Source: Rostratula benghalensis (lineage: Eukaryota; Chordata; Aves; Charadriiformes; Rostratulidae). From it: a stretch of DNA of 64,000 bases. This document shows, one piece after another, positions 12,502 through 23,893 of the stretch. Positions within the stretch are counted from its first letter, which is position 1. Every line of letters begins with the position of its first letter. The notes beneath the pieces were generated by a model. It searched no databases. It saw only the letters and a program-made list of their open reading frames with translations, and was not told the origin of the DNA. The translations under genes were made by a program, and so were the position numbers. Where the stretch lies: assembly GCA_013399305.1 (NCBI GenBank), contig VXAI01000199.1:571975-635974 (forward strand), in the 5' to 3' direction.

Positions 12502-14849
12502 AATTTTGGAAGAAGGGAAAAAAAAGAAATCCAGAACTCCAGAGTCAGAACAAAATGAAAACAAACTTGATGTATTTAAACTTTTGTACTTGTTTTTAAG
12601 GGCTTGGGAGAGGCAAACAAAACCTTTGACACTTCTAAAATGTTTATGCACCGCAAAAGATTCAACAACTGCTCTTCTGGACTATGCATAGAGAGCTACC
12701 TATGATAAAAGATTTAAATTGGATCGCCAAACATAAATGTCTACTTATCATCCTGGTTTCATACTGAAAAATCAGGGACAAGAAAAATTAAGCTCAATTC
12801 TGCCTTCATTCCACATTTGTTGGCATTGGAGTAGGATGAATCATAAATTATTGTCTTACTAGGAAAGAGAAAGAAAGAGACTCGGAGTTATAGCTTTTAC
12901 TGAAAATAATCCTGGTCAAAACTGTAGGAGAACTTGTCTTCCTATGTTCCATGATCTTGGGCCAGCATCTAAACCAAAAAGGGATATTCACAAAGAATAG
13001 TTCAAAAAAATTAGATATATGCTGGAAGCATGGTAAAGCAAGGATATACAAGACACAGTAGTTCAATATGTACAACCTGTATAGCATGATTTCAGTGTTT
13101 ACTTGCCACTGAAAATAAAACAGAAACTCTTCCATGCCTCTGACACACGCCAAAAGCATATTCTTATTAAAAGCAGATGCCTTATACATAAATGATTAAT
13201 ACTGAAAAAGCAATGTAGAGTGAGGCCTCAGAAATGAGACAGTCAAACTGCAGTATAAACAATGGAAAAAAAAGTGAAATGATACAAGCAAACCAGAACC
13301 ATTTATTGCTAGTAATCAGAGGTAATATATGAGAGATCTCTGCTTTAGGTAGTGTCTAATTTAGAAACAATGCCTTCTTCCATAGAAGTTTAGATGTTTC
13401 CCCAAATACATTTTATTCTACAATTATAACTCTCTTTCACCTATTTTATGCTATATGTACAATCAAATTTAGGCTATGAAAGGACATCTTCCTTTTCTGT
13501 ATAATTTATGAGTGTATGAATGAATGTCAGATCTGGTGCTCTAGTATGATTTATTTGTTACTCCACTGCTGGTTTATTACTATGGTATGTATTTCAGCAG
13601 CTTCCCAGTTCAGCAACTTTGTAACTCTGTCAATATCACATTTCCTATATATTTTTTAATCCATTTTTGTACAATTTCATTCACAACCATTGACATCTGA
13701 GATATTTTATCCAGATCAGTTACTTTTAAAGAGGATATCAAATATGTATATATTTTAATTTAATTTTTATATATTTGTAACTATTACATACAAATATTTA
13801 AATATTAACAGGGACATCTCCAAACAAATGGGACTAATAGAAGCACTGTTCCAGATTCATGCTTTTATCATATTAGATATCTGATTTCCAGTTTACATAT
13901 GTCTTAGGCCAATTCTCATTTGTTCCTGAATACCCTTACTACAAGTCTTGCAAATAGAAAAAGATGCTAATCTAATGGACCCAAACCTAGTATGTGAGCA
14001 GAATTTAGCAGACTGAGAAAAGAGCCATTCTATGATTAGAAACTAGTGAAAAAAGAGCAAAAAATTACCTCCAAAAAAAAGGCAGCATAATTAAGAGTCA
14101 GTACTAATATAAATTGCAATAACATGGAAGGACCTGTAATCAATTGTTCCAGAAATAGATGTAGTAGTATAGCTCAGATTTAATATATGAGATAAAAGAG
14201 AGTTTTTGTTATCTTAAGTGAATGAGATTATATACTGACACTAAGAGAACTTTTCTCTTTTTTCTTTTAGTGAAAAAAATATAGCAGAACAGGTCCTCAA
14301 TAGGAAATCTTATTTCAGATTTTTCCAGAAAGATGTAATGATATGACTTATTAAGAGCTAAGATAAGTGCAAATGAACAAGAACTAAATACAGACACAGT
14401 ATTTTTCTGACTGTGCTTATGACTATTAAAACTACATTTATTAAACATACTGATGACATTAAGCTCAGGTCTTTAAACTGTCAGTCCTCTAATCTACAGG
14501 GTTTACCAAGAGTTTGCTCACTTTTTATGTGCATCCTCTTTTTCCCTTAGCAATACTATAAACAGACTACTGCTGAGCTTAACATCTGGTCTGAGCAAGT
14601 GAAGAAATTCTCATGGTGAAAATCACATTTTTGCTAAGTAATTTAGGTATTTTCCCAGTTGAGCAGTCAGAAATGTCTTACCATTGACTAATGGGGCAAA
14701 AAGACTGAGGATATGATAACATTTGAATCAGAGGCCAAAATTCAAAATTTTGATTATTTTCGTTTTTATGCTGCAATGCAAGTACAACATATCACAACAA
14801 GTAATGTTGAGAAGCAATCTGTTGTTGCTCACTAAACAGCACCTATGCA

Positions 14850-15260
14850 TTTCAAAGGGACTATTTATAGACAAACACACTTTCTCAGAGTAATCAAAGA
14901 ATGTTGAAGCTTGATTTTAATCGTGTGCCACAGAGAAAATGAGATGGCACCTGCATAAACAGCAGCTATCACCAGAAGATCTACTATTAAGCTGTTAACT
15001 AGTTAATAGACCTGTATGTATTTGCAGCCTGACATCCCCAGTCTTAATGCTTTAATTGATTTGTCAAAATGTATGCATTAAACAGAGCACTCTTTCACCG
15101 AACAGAAAAGATCATGTTGATTACATTAAATATAGATGGCATACTTTCCAAAAGGCCACTGTGCACATGTATACATTACAGCTGAAAGAACAAGATGCTG
15201 TCTCAATCTGCTACTGAAATGCATAACAAAGCTATGACTTTAACGAGATGAAAAAAAGAT
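14850..15260. promoter_or_regulatory. Candidate conserved non-coding element (unproven)
   Basis: This repeat-free stretch is dense in homeodomain-like and TALE-like words, including GCTTTAATTGATTTGTCAAA, TATGCATTAAAC and GTTAACTAGTTAATAG. It has few long A or T runs compared with its flanks. Such texture is common in developmental enhancers of vertebrate gene deserts. No conservation can be measured here, so this is only a candidate. Confidence 0.25.
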
Positions 15261-15752
15261 CCTACAGGCAATGGGCTTGAAAACTATTTTATTAAATTGA
15301 CTACCCATTGAATTTTTAATATAAGAATCAGATGCTTACAGGTGCTGATTATTATAAACAATGGTTGGTTTGAGTGAAAGATCAAACTTAATGCTTGAAA
15401 AGAATCAAACAAACAATATTTCCTACAAGCACCAAGTCATATTTTTATGCGTTACCTGCAACAGTATTTTTATTATTTCTCAGTTGAAAAATACAGTGGC
15501 TCCTTACTTATGATTTCCTATTCTAAAAAGCCAGTTGCTATTTGATAGGACAATAATCTTGTTAGAAACAAGAAATCATCAAGAAAATTGTTCACAGCAT
15601 TAACACATCTGTTACTGGGATTTTTGGTTCTGGAAAGTAGAAAACAAAAGCAGTAAAGGTATCTGAAAAAGTAGTCTTTATTAATAGTGATTGAAAGGGA
15701 CACATGCTAGGGGATCTTTAGAAAACTGGATACGTTTAATATTTTTTGTTTA

Positions 15753-15769
15753 TTTTTTTTTTTTTTTTT
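15753..15769. repeat. Poly-T run
   Basis: A T run of about 17 within T-rich sequence. Confidence 0.85.
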
Positions 15770-16180
15770 AGGATTAAGATTGTAAGATTGTTTGTCCTTG
15801 AAACCTTTATCACTCTAATAGATTACATTCTTATACTGTAAGGATGCTTTTTGAAACTCACAATTGCAAGCAATAGACTTTCTGTCCATAATGTGCTTTT
15901 TTTACTTACTGCAGGCATTTTGAAAAGAGTTTTTGGATAAAACTAAATGAGGACCAATATAAATAAAGAAATGAAGAATCTGACAAGTTGCAGCAGGCAC
16001 TCAACAAGATATTGGTGAGAGCCACACAGATACAGGATGAATCTGTACAATTGAATTCTTGTATTAAATAAAAGATCTAAGGAACTATGTTATGTTTTGG
16101 AGCTTGCAGACTCCACACAATTGGTATTAAACTCAGCTATAAACATTCACTGTTGCTAGCGCTGAGTTAAGAGATTAAGG

Positions 16181-16273
16181 AGAAAAAAAACCCCAAACCC
16201 AAACCCCAAACCAAAAAACTCACCAAAAAAACAAACCAAAACAAACCAAAATAAAACCAAACACAAAACCAAC
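16181..16273. repeat. A/C-rich low-complexity tract
   Basis: An imperfect AAACCCC / CAAACC / AAACAAACC series over about 90 bp, opened by an A8CCCC block. It is among the longest of the recurrent A/C tracts. Confidence 0.9.
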
Positions 16274-16719
16274 TAGAATTGTTCTTAGTAATGCTAAACT
16301 TGCAAGCAACCATGTTATATCTGCCCTTTGTGTTTTGTTCAGTGTTAGATGGGAAACTGTGCTTGTATTTTAGAGAAGTTCTGTCTTTGTAAATGTTAAA
16401 AATATTAAATGTTAAATCAGGGCTTGTCTCAGCCCTTTTAAAATTTCAAACCCTGTTCTTCCTTCTCATGGTGGGGCTGTTTCACATCTACTCCTTGTTT
16501 ACTGGAGTAATGTTTACTGCATTATTTTTATCCTAAGTGATAGCATCTTTACACGGGAATATGCTAAGGGAAAGTGCAAATGCTGAAAAGTTCTCTTTGA
16601 GTCTCTGACATAGTGAAGTAGGGGGAGCAGAAGACTACTCACTGGAGGAAAAGGTAGATGGGATAGATACAGAAATTTCCACTGATAGTTCATACTGCCA
16701 AATGGTTCACTGCAAAAAA

Positions 16720-16735
16720 TAAGCTTATAAGCTTA
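16720..16735. repeat. Perfect 16-bp palindrome
   Basis: TAAGCTTATAAGCTTA equals its own reverse complement. No associated mobile element is seen. Confidence 0.85.
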
Positions 16736-16811
16736 CCTCAAATTTACAGTTTTATTTTTCGTGCTTGCTTCTCTGATATTTCCCACAATAACAACTCTGA
16801 AGGATACCTTT

Positions 16812-17185
16812 GAGGAAGAGGAGGTTGAGGGGAGACCTCATCACCCTCTACAACTCCTTGAAAGGACCTTGTAGAGAGGTTGGTGCTGGTCTCTCCTCAC
16901 AGGTAAATAGCAATAGAATGAAGGGAATGGCTTCAAGCTACAACAGAGTAGGTTGAGGCTGAACATTAGGAAAGAATTTTTCACAGAAAGAGTGGTCAGA
17001 CCCTGGAATAGGCTGCCCAGGGAGGTGGTTGAATCCCCATCCCTCAATGTGTGTAAGAGACATTTAATGTGGTGTTGGGGGATATGGTGTAGGGGAGAAC
17101 TTTGTAGAGTGGGGTTCATGGTTGGACTCAATCCAAAAGATCCCAAGGGTCTTTTCTAACCTGAATGATTCCTTGATTCTATGAG
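16812..17185 (+). mobile_element. CR1 LINE 3' fragment, sense orientation
   Basis: Reads the end of CR1 ORF2 and the 3' UTR in sense. Conceptual translation gives [16 protein letters not shown], then the [15 protein letters not shown] block. The 3' UTR motif GGTTGGACTCAATCC-like is followed by the terminal CCTTGATTCTATGA. The 3' end lies at about 17185 and the 5' end is truncated. Frameshifts and stops are present. The open frames on both strands at 16841-17159 belong to it. Confidence 0.93.
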
Positions 17186-17506
17186 TCTTTCCTCAGGGAT
17201 GTCTTAGGCTTCAGCCAGTTTAAGATGTGCAACAATGTTCTGAGCAGACTCCTTGGTTTATATTAGATGCTGCAGTCAAGTTAGCAGTTCTGCCTATATT
17301 TCACAAAGAAATATGATAAATTAACAACATTGAACTACAAAAGCTAAAGATAATTTCAGATAGAGCTGTTGTCTTCGATTCATAATTACTTAATTATAAC
17401 AATTATAATATTGAGAATATGACATTGTTCTATCACAATTGTCTTTCAAGCATGAATTATTTTCACCCTCCCACTGTTACTCTTGAATTGTGCTCAAGTC
17501 TTAATA
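17186..17506. other. Unique AT-rich spacer
   Basis: Spacer between two CR1 copies. It includes an AT-rich dyad-like stretch near 17395-17415. No gene was seen. Confidence 0.5.
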
Positions 17507-17980
17507 ATAGAATCATAGAACTGTCTAGGTTGGAAAGGACCTTTAAGATCATCTAGTCCAACCATCAACCTAACTCCGATAAAAAAGCAATAATGCATCA
17601 CTAAACCATGTCAGTGAGCACTATCTCAACCTGTCTCTTAAATACCTCCAGGGATGGAAACCTAACCACTTCCCTGGGCAGCCCATTCCAAGGCTTAATA
17701 ACCTTTTCAGTGGAAAAAAACCTTTCCTAATATCCAACCTGAATCTCCCCTGGTGCAATTGAAGCCTGTGACTGGGGAGAAGAGACGAACTCCCGCGCCT
17801 ACAACCTCAATTTGGGTAGTTGTAGAGAGCAAGAAGGTTTCACCTCATCCTTCTCTTCTCCAGGCTGAACAACCCCAGCTCCCTCAACGTCTTCTCATGA
17901 GGATTACTCTCCAGACCCCTCACCAGCTTTGTTGCCCTTCTCTAGACCCACTCCAGCACTTCAATGTCCGTCTTGTAATG
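17507..17980 (-). mobile_element. CR1 LINE 3' fragment, copy A of a near-identical pair
   Basis: The + strand begins ATAGAATCATAGAACTGTC, then GGACCTTTAAGATCATCTAG. It carries the CR1-J/E-like 3' UTR and ORF2 C-terminus, ending at the codons read in reverse as HYK.DIEVLE. The copy is 5'-truncated after TCCGTCTTGTAATG. Positions 17507-17966 match 23434-23893 base for base except one C/T difference near the end. The flanks of the two copies are unrelated. The open frame starting at 17753 is an antisense shadow shared by both copies. Confidence 0.96.
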
Positions 17981-18019
17981 TCTTGTATTTTATCAGTTCT
18001 GTTCTTCTATTTTTCTACT

Positions 18020-18049
18020 TTGTACTCTCCTACCTTGTACTCTCCTATC
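18020..18049. repeat. Tandem duplication, period 15
   Basis: TTGTACTCTCCTACC is followed at once by TTGTACTCTCCTATC. The two copies differ at one base. Confidence 0.85.
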
Positions 18050-18944
18050 ATGTTAGTCAAGCTCAAAATCCAGCCTTTGTCTACTCAGAGTGCTTGGGAT
18101 TACACTTTATTATCCTTCTGTATCATCCTTATTGTCTTACATGTCAGGTTTCATCTTCAGGACTCTATCAAAAATACTAGCCTGAACATAACCCTTTTAC
18201 TTTTTTCTTCTGAAGACCTTAATCCTTTTCCTAATGTTCACTTTCTTTCATCTTATCAATTAAACGACAGCATATCTGGAAGGAAAAGCAGTTGTATCCT
18301 GGAGATGAGTATCAGAGTACTCATATTTAAACTGTTGGTTATTAATAGGTAGAGTATTTAAAATGTTGAGATTTTTGGCTCTCCATACATGTCTCAAAAC
18401 ATAAGAAGGGATTAGTAAAAAGTTATCTCAATAATTTCTGAGACTAAATTTTCCTATTAATGATAAGACGACTAATGCAGGCATCAAAAGTAGAAGTTCA
18501 CCACCAAACATATGCCTTCACATACTGGTACTTGAAGTCCCAGAATGAAAAGTTCATTCTCCTGGCAATTTTAACCCCTTCTTCTCTGCAGGGATGTGTT
18601 GTCCTAGTTTTCAGCCTACTGGCAATTTTCTATGCAGTAACTCAATAACATGTAAAAAAACTCCCACCAGTATTTCGAATAAGCAAAGTTCTGGGACCTC
18701 TTTTGTCTGGGCTGGTGTTTCTGATCATCTCAATCTCCATGACATTGGGGTGCTCAGCCATCGACCCTGGCTACAGTGCATCATCTCTGACGTTGTATAG
18801 ACAGCTACTCTAGGGTATAAGTTTTGTATCTATAGTGATAGTGTTTAATAACGGGTAGAGAAAATAATTCGTACTAGGTATATTGATAATGAATGAATTT
18901 AGGAATGTTTTGATTTTAAATTTAAAAACTGGTCAGATTTAACA

Positions 18945-18962
18945 GTATATTGATCAATATAC
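18945..18962. repeat. Perfect 18-bp palindrome
   Basis: GTATATTGATCAATATAC equals its own reverse complement, centred on TGATCA. It lies in unique sequence with no mobile element attached. Confidence 0.85.
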
Positions 18963-19570
18963 AGTGTATCTGCCATATAACAGTATGAGATACTCCCAGC
19001 AGAGTAACCTCTGTTTTCCTAACCCCTACACACACATACAGAAACAGTTGCAACACAAAACCTTGTCAACACCATATTTCAGGTAACGCAGAAGTATCAC
19101 ATGTAGAAGTAAAATTTGCCTTGTCTAGGACATCCCATCACAGTCACCACCAGAAAAAGAATAAACGTTTGATTATTACATATGAGCCTGTCCCCAGGAT
19201 GGCTTTGTAAAGTACACAGGCTTTTCTTTCCATTTGTCCATACTTAGTTTTTATTTATAAAGTGAAAAAAAAATAATAAATTAGACTGGTCCTTGTTCTC
19301 ACAGAGTTGAAAAGAGTTTTCAAGGAGCTGAAAATCTATGTTTCTAATCTAAAATGTTGTTTTTTAAGATAATCTCGAGTTTTTCTTGAGTATTTTTGAT
19401 CTGGAGTCTGAAACATTCTTATCTTTACAACATTTTTTTTGAGCAATTCACTAATGACAAACTTTTCATCTGTGATACTTTTCTTACCAAAGATGAAATT
19501 TTTGTGCAGGTATGTCAGCCAGTAGCCAAGTAATTATTGGAGGAGCCTTTATTTGCAATGATGGACAGTG

Positions 19571-20419
19571 CTGGACAAGGGCAGAGCAATAGATGTCATC
19601 TGCTTGGGCTTACGCAAATTCTTTGACACTCTTCTGCATGACATCCTGGTCTCAAGTCATAGATTTGATGGACGGACCACTCACTGGATGAGGAACTGGC
19701 TGGATGGCTGAACTCAAAGGGTTGTGGTCAACAGCTCAATGTCCAAGTCAGGGCTAGCAACAAGTGGCATTCCTCAGGGATTTGTACTGGGATGAGTTCT
19801 ATTTAACATCTTTGTTGGAGATATGGACAGTGGAATAGAGCGCACCCTCAGCAAGTTTGCTGATGACACCAAGCTGTGGTGGTGTGGTTGACACGCTGGA
19901 TGGAAGGGATGGCATCCAGAGGGACCTGGATAGGCTTGAGAGGTGGGCTAGTGCAAATTGCATGAAGTTCAAGCAAGACAAATGCAGGGTCTTGCACCTG
20001 AGACATGTCTATCCCAAGCACAAATACAGATGGGTGGAGAATGGTTGGAGAGCAGCTCTGAGAAGGACTTGGGAGTGATGGTAGATGAGAAGCTCGGCAT
20101 GAGTCAGCAGTGCACACTGGCAGCCCAGAAAGCCAACCGCATCCTGGACTGCATCAAAAGAAGCGTGGCCAGCAGGTCACAGGTGATTCTACCACTGTAC
20201 TCTGCACTCATGAGAGGTCACCTGGAGTACTGTGTTCAGCACTGGAATCCTCAAAATAGAAAGGCCATGGACCTGTTGGAATGGGTCCAGCATAGGGCCA
20301 TGAAGATGATCAGAGGGATGGAGCACCTCTCCTATGAAGACAGGTTGAGAGAGCTGGGCTTGTTCAGCCTGGAGAACAGAAGACTCCAAGACAACCTTAT
20401 AGCAGTCTTCAGTATCTGA
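19571..20419 (+). pseudogene. Broken CR1 ORF2 reverse-transcriptase domain
   Basis: ORF2 of CR1 encodes an endonuclease and a reverse transcriptase that copies CR1 RNA at the target site. Here only the RT palm onwards remains. Visible in order are DKGRAIDVICLG, a WMRNWLDG block, GIPQG (codons 19766-19780, equivalent to the usual GVPQG), [14 protein letters not shown], and FADD (19856-19867, the catalytic Asp pair of the palm). A +1/-1 change follows within the CGGVVDT segment. The frame continues through [15 protein letters not shown] and shifts again before [15 protein letters not shown], then stays open to a stop at 20419 through [11 protein letters not shown] and [15 protein letters not shown]. 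In-frame stops (after LDG and after FVLG) and at least two frameshifts make it a pseudogene. The catalytic Asp codons are intact. Confidence 0.93.
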
Positions 20420-20737
20420 AAGGAGCCTGCAGGAGAGCTGGAGAGGGACTCTTTGTCAGGAAGTGTAGGGACAGGACAAGGGATAATGGCTTTAAATTGG
20501 AAGAAGGGAGATTTAGATTAGATATCAGAAATAAACTCTTTACTGTGAGGGTTGTGAGGCACTGGAACAGGTTACCCAGGGAAGTTGTGGTTGCCCCATC
20601 CTGGAAGTGTTTAAAGCCAGGGTGAATGGGGATTTGAGCAACCTGGTCTAGTAGGAGTTGCCTCTTCCCTAGGCAGGGGGTTGGAACTTGATGATCTTTA
20701 AGATCCCTTCCAATTCTTACCATTCTATGGTTCTATG
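19571..20737 (+). mobile_element. CR1 LINE, 5'-truncated, with RT domain (about 1.17 kb)
   Basis: A sense CR1 covers the central and C-terminal RT region of ORF2 plus the 3' UTR. It starts at the codons for DKGRAIDVICLG and is 5'-truncated there. It ends with TTACCATTCTATGGTTCTATG, a slightly altered terminal octamer pair. The 3' UTR blocks GGAACTTGATGATC and AAGATCCCTTCC are typical. Divergence is moderate and the element is incapable of movement. Confidence 0.97.
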
Positions 20738-21590
20738 CAACAATCTTACTAGTAAGTACCAACATACAGATTACTTCACAGTTTTACAACTCTAGTTTCA
20801 ACTTGCTATGCATTAAATACCCATTCAGACAGGCTATATTCTTAGTACAGGTCTTAATACTTTTGCAAGATATCACTTCCAGGTCAGTTCCATCCTGGTC
20901 TTCATTTGCCTAAATTTCATCTAGTACACACAGTTGCAAATCTTTCCGTATGTTACATTTCTGCTATATTTGTATCTTAAATATAGTAACTTATATGTAG
21001 TTATCATTAATTTAATTTGCTTTTTTTTTTGTACCAATATTAGACACTGAGAGATTATTTTAATTTACATATGCTAAACTCTCAAGAAAACGTACTCAAG
21101 AGAGGATAATCCAAGAAAGAAGTGAGAATCATGAAAGGTTTAGAAATGTGACCTACATATAAGGGCTGGAATAAGTATATAATTTTGTTCTGAAGAGACA
21201 TGGTTGATTATGTTTTACCCTACATGACTTAAGAGATTAATGATTAACTGTTTTTAAGTTCCACTGCAAGCCAGACAAGAAATGTTGATACAACTTACAG
21301 AAAAAAAGGGTTTTTTGGCAGATAAGTAAAGATTATGTTGGGGATGCAGAGGATTTCCATCTTGAATAAATTTAGCTACTTGGACACACACCTGTCAAGA
21401 AGCACCTAGCCATAACAAAGTCTACCTCAGGATCTTGTACACTTGCATCTGCCCATTTAATGTTTCTTAGTAATAAAAATCTACCTAAGAAGTTAAATAT
21501 AGTTTCATTAGCCACAGAACCTATGAGACTAAAACAGAAATACTTGATTATATTATGCCTGAACATGCATACAGCTTGCTTTTTATGAAC

Positions 21591-21610
21591 ACAGAGTTTT
21601 GAAACTCTGT
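21591..21610. repeat. Short inverted repeat (9-bp arms, 2-bp loop)
   Basis: ACAGAGTTT, then TG, then AAACTCTGT. The loop is too short for a stable RNA hairpin. It may be a chance dyad. Confidence 0.7.
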
Positions 21611-21872
21611 TTTGGCAACAAAACCGTGAATTTATTTTCCAAGAATGTGGCTGCGATGTATATTAACATACATTTGATAGACCTAGCAAAATTCAGCATT
21701 TAAGGTCTACAATATGAAAAAAAATCATTATCTAAAAAGTTTATCGCAAGTAAACCATGAAATTATTAGAGAGAAAAAATGGGTAAAAAAATGTGTGCCA
21801 ACCCTACATTGTATTGTCTTAGAAAGCTCACGTAGATCAAAATTTTATTGTTATGATTGAATTAGCCACTTG

Positions 21873-21876
<4 letters not shown>

Positions 21877-21905
<29 letters not shown>
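21877..21905. repeat. Poly-T run (T29)
   Basis: The longest homopolymer in the window. No LINE or SINE body is visible on the 5' side of the complementary A tract, so I see no reason to call it a retrotransposon tail. Confidence 0.9.
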
Positions 21906-21909
<4 letters not shown>

Positions 21910-22264
21910 TTGAAGGCAGTTGAGATCTATTCAGTTCAGGGGCCTGGATAACTAACTTCTTCTAACTTCTTCTCATTTCTGAGAACCTGATTTATGCTCT
22001 GAGTTCTGCAGCCTCAAATCTTCATGCCTAAAAACTAACCTTATCCAAGTCAGATCACATTGCGCTAGGTAAGGCTGAGAAGTATTAAGATTTATTCCTC
22101 ATTTTTTCTGGAATGTGTACGGATTTTACAATACCCCAATACGTAAGTGCCATGAAAATCTCAAGGCTCGGGTTCAGATTTCAAGCCTTTCTGAGCTGCC
22201 TCAGTTTGTAACCAAACAGTGCAGAATTCTTTTTTTCTTTTGACATACATACGTAGTATGTAAG

Positions 22265-22278
22265 AAAAAAAAAAAAAA
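22265..22278. repeat. Poly-A run
   Basis: About 14 A residues, followed by AT-rich sequence. Confidence 0.85.
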
Positions 22279-22952
22279 GAGGAAAAATATTTAATTTTTA
22301 ATTTAAATACCTTTTATCTCTCATTTCCGATCAATTTGTATAATTTTATTGTACATGAAGGTCCTATGTTGCATCAAAAGCCTTTTCAGAGTTTTTCAGA
22401 TTATATTCTGCAAATTTTAGTGAAAACCTACAAATTATCAGTAACAAACTGCAGAACCCAGTGGTAAAGGACATTTTAGAAAAGTACCTAGTGAGCGTGA
22501 TAAATTACAAAGCCTGCAGCAAGAATTTATAGTCTGCCGACTACCTCAAAGTAGCCTGCAAAAGCTAAGTGTTATCACTTCCTACAGTCATAATGTTACA
22601 TAATGTAAGTTTTGACCAAATATTTTGGTGCACAGACATAGTACCCTAAACTAATTTTCATATTTTTTCATAAAAATGAAAATCTTTTATCTTCTTTTAT
22701 TTCTTTTGCCACCAGACTTTTTCACCACTACTACACCAAAACACTTCAATTTCAAGAAAGTATCAACAAAATATATTATCATTAGCGCAGCAAGAGCATT
22801 TTAATTTACAGTCCAAAAGCCATGTATTGAAACTCCAGTAAAACCTGCAAGCTAAATAATATCGTCTGTTCCACAGTTCTGCTTCATTGATACACAGACT
22901 CAAGTGTGGCATCCTGAAATCCCAAGCCATTGTTGACAATCTGCTCCTTTGA

Positions 22953-23002
22953 AGTCAGTATTCTACATTGCTTTTAGAGTCAATATTCTACATTGCTTTT
23001 AA
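22953..23002. repeat. Tandem duplication, period 25
   Basis: Two adjacent copies of AGTCARTATTCTACATTGCT plus TTTAR, at 22953-22977 and 22978-23002. They differ at about two positions. This is a local duplication in unique sequence. Confidence 0.93.
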
Positions 23003-23893
23003 AGTGGACAAAATATAATTTAAAAGTAAAAATTAATTAAACAAGTAACTCCCGCACTATAAAGTTTTATTATTATATACAATGCAACATAGCAATAAAA
23101 ACAGCAGTAAAAAGCTCATAACACACAACTGTAGCTTTTTAGTGCCATAAAAATGCACTTTCAAGACAGTAGCACATTATAGTTTAAGTGGAGCTCCACA
23201 TTAGATAGTATGAGAAAATGATGCATGAAAGAAAGATAGGAAAGCCTTCCTAATAGTTCCTGTGAAGGTAATGCAGGTCAAAGACAATCAATAGCTATGC
23301 CTTATTTATTTTATGGTTTTGAACACTTAAAGGCAAAATGTTAGTATTTGTTGTAGTTTGTCTTCACAGACCTGCATCAGTAATGACGAAAAAGATTTGC
23401 TTATTGTAATGTAATTTGTATGAATTTATATTCATAGAATCATAGAACTGTCTAGGTTGGAAAGGACCTTTAAGATCATCTAGTCCAACCATCAACCTAA
23501 CTCCGATAAAAAAGCAATAATGCATCACTAAACCATGTCAGTGAGCACTATCTCAACCTGTCTCTTAAATACCTCCAGGGATGGAAACCTAACCACTTCC
23601 CTGGGCAGCCCATTCCAAGGCTTAATAACCTTTTCAGTGGAAAAAAACCTTTCCTAATATCCAACCTGAATCTCCCCTGGTGCAATTGAAGCCTGTGACT
23701 GGGGAGAAGAGACGAACTCCCGCGCCTACAACCTCAATTTGGGTAGTTGTAGAGAGCAAGAAGGTTTCACCTCATCCTTCTCTTCTCCAGGCTGAACAAC
23801 CCCAGCTCCCTCAACGTCTTCTCATGAGGATTACTCTCCAGACCCCTCACCAGCTTTGTTGCCCTTCTCTAGACCCACTCCAGCACCTCAATG

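Larger units (their letters stand above)
11723..16811. other. Unique AT-rich non-coding sequence
   Basis: About 5 kb without a recognisable gene or interspersed repeat. It contains a 10-N gap (12492), a tandem duplication (11979), a T run (15753), an A/C-rich tract (16181), a 16-bp palindrome (16720) and a segment near 14850-15260 with the look of conserved regulatory DNA. The open frame at 12848-13189 on the minus strand has no recognised domain. Confidence 0.5.
17981..19570. other. Unique sequence, partly pyrimidine-rich
   Basis: From 17981 to about 18250 the + strand is notably C/T-rich with a 15-bp duplication. The rest is AT-rich background. No gene was recognised. The open frame at 17753-18352 runs from CR1 antisense into this flank and is not credible. 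Confidence 0.5.
20738..23433. other. Unique AT-rich non-coding sequence
   Basis: No gene or interspersed repeat was recognised. It includes an inverted repeat at 21591, a T29 run, a short A run and a 25-bp tandem duplication. A minus-strand open frame at 21372-21566 has no known domain. Confidence 0.5.

Noticed and set aside
12848..13189. 113-codon minus-strand frame as a host gene
   Set aside because: Hydrophobic and aromatic-rich from AT-rich DNA, without domain, splice context or promoter. Its length is compatible with chance over six frames.
16181..16273. AAACCCC and AACCC words considered as interstitial telomere repeats
   Set aside because: Vertebrate telomere repeats are TTAGGG/CCCTAA. 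No CCCTAA unit occurs in the tract.
17753..18352. A 199-codon plus-strand frame sharing its first 70 or so residues with a frame at 23680
   Set aside because: The shared part is the antisense of two near-identical CR1 fragments, so the match reflects the transposon, not a conserved protein. The rest runs into unrelated flanking sequence.
21877..21905. T29 considered as the reverse-strand tail of a SINE or LINE
   Set aside because: No transposon body or target-site duplication is seen beside it, and CR1 does not use poly-A tails.
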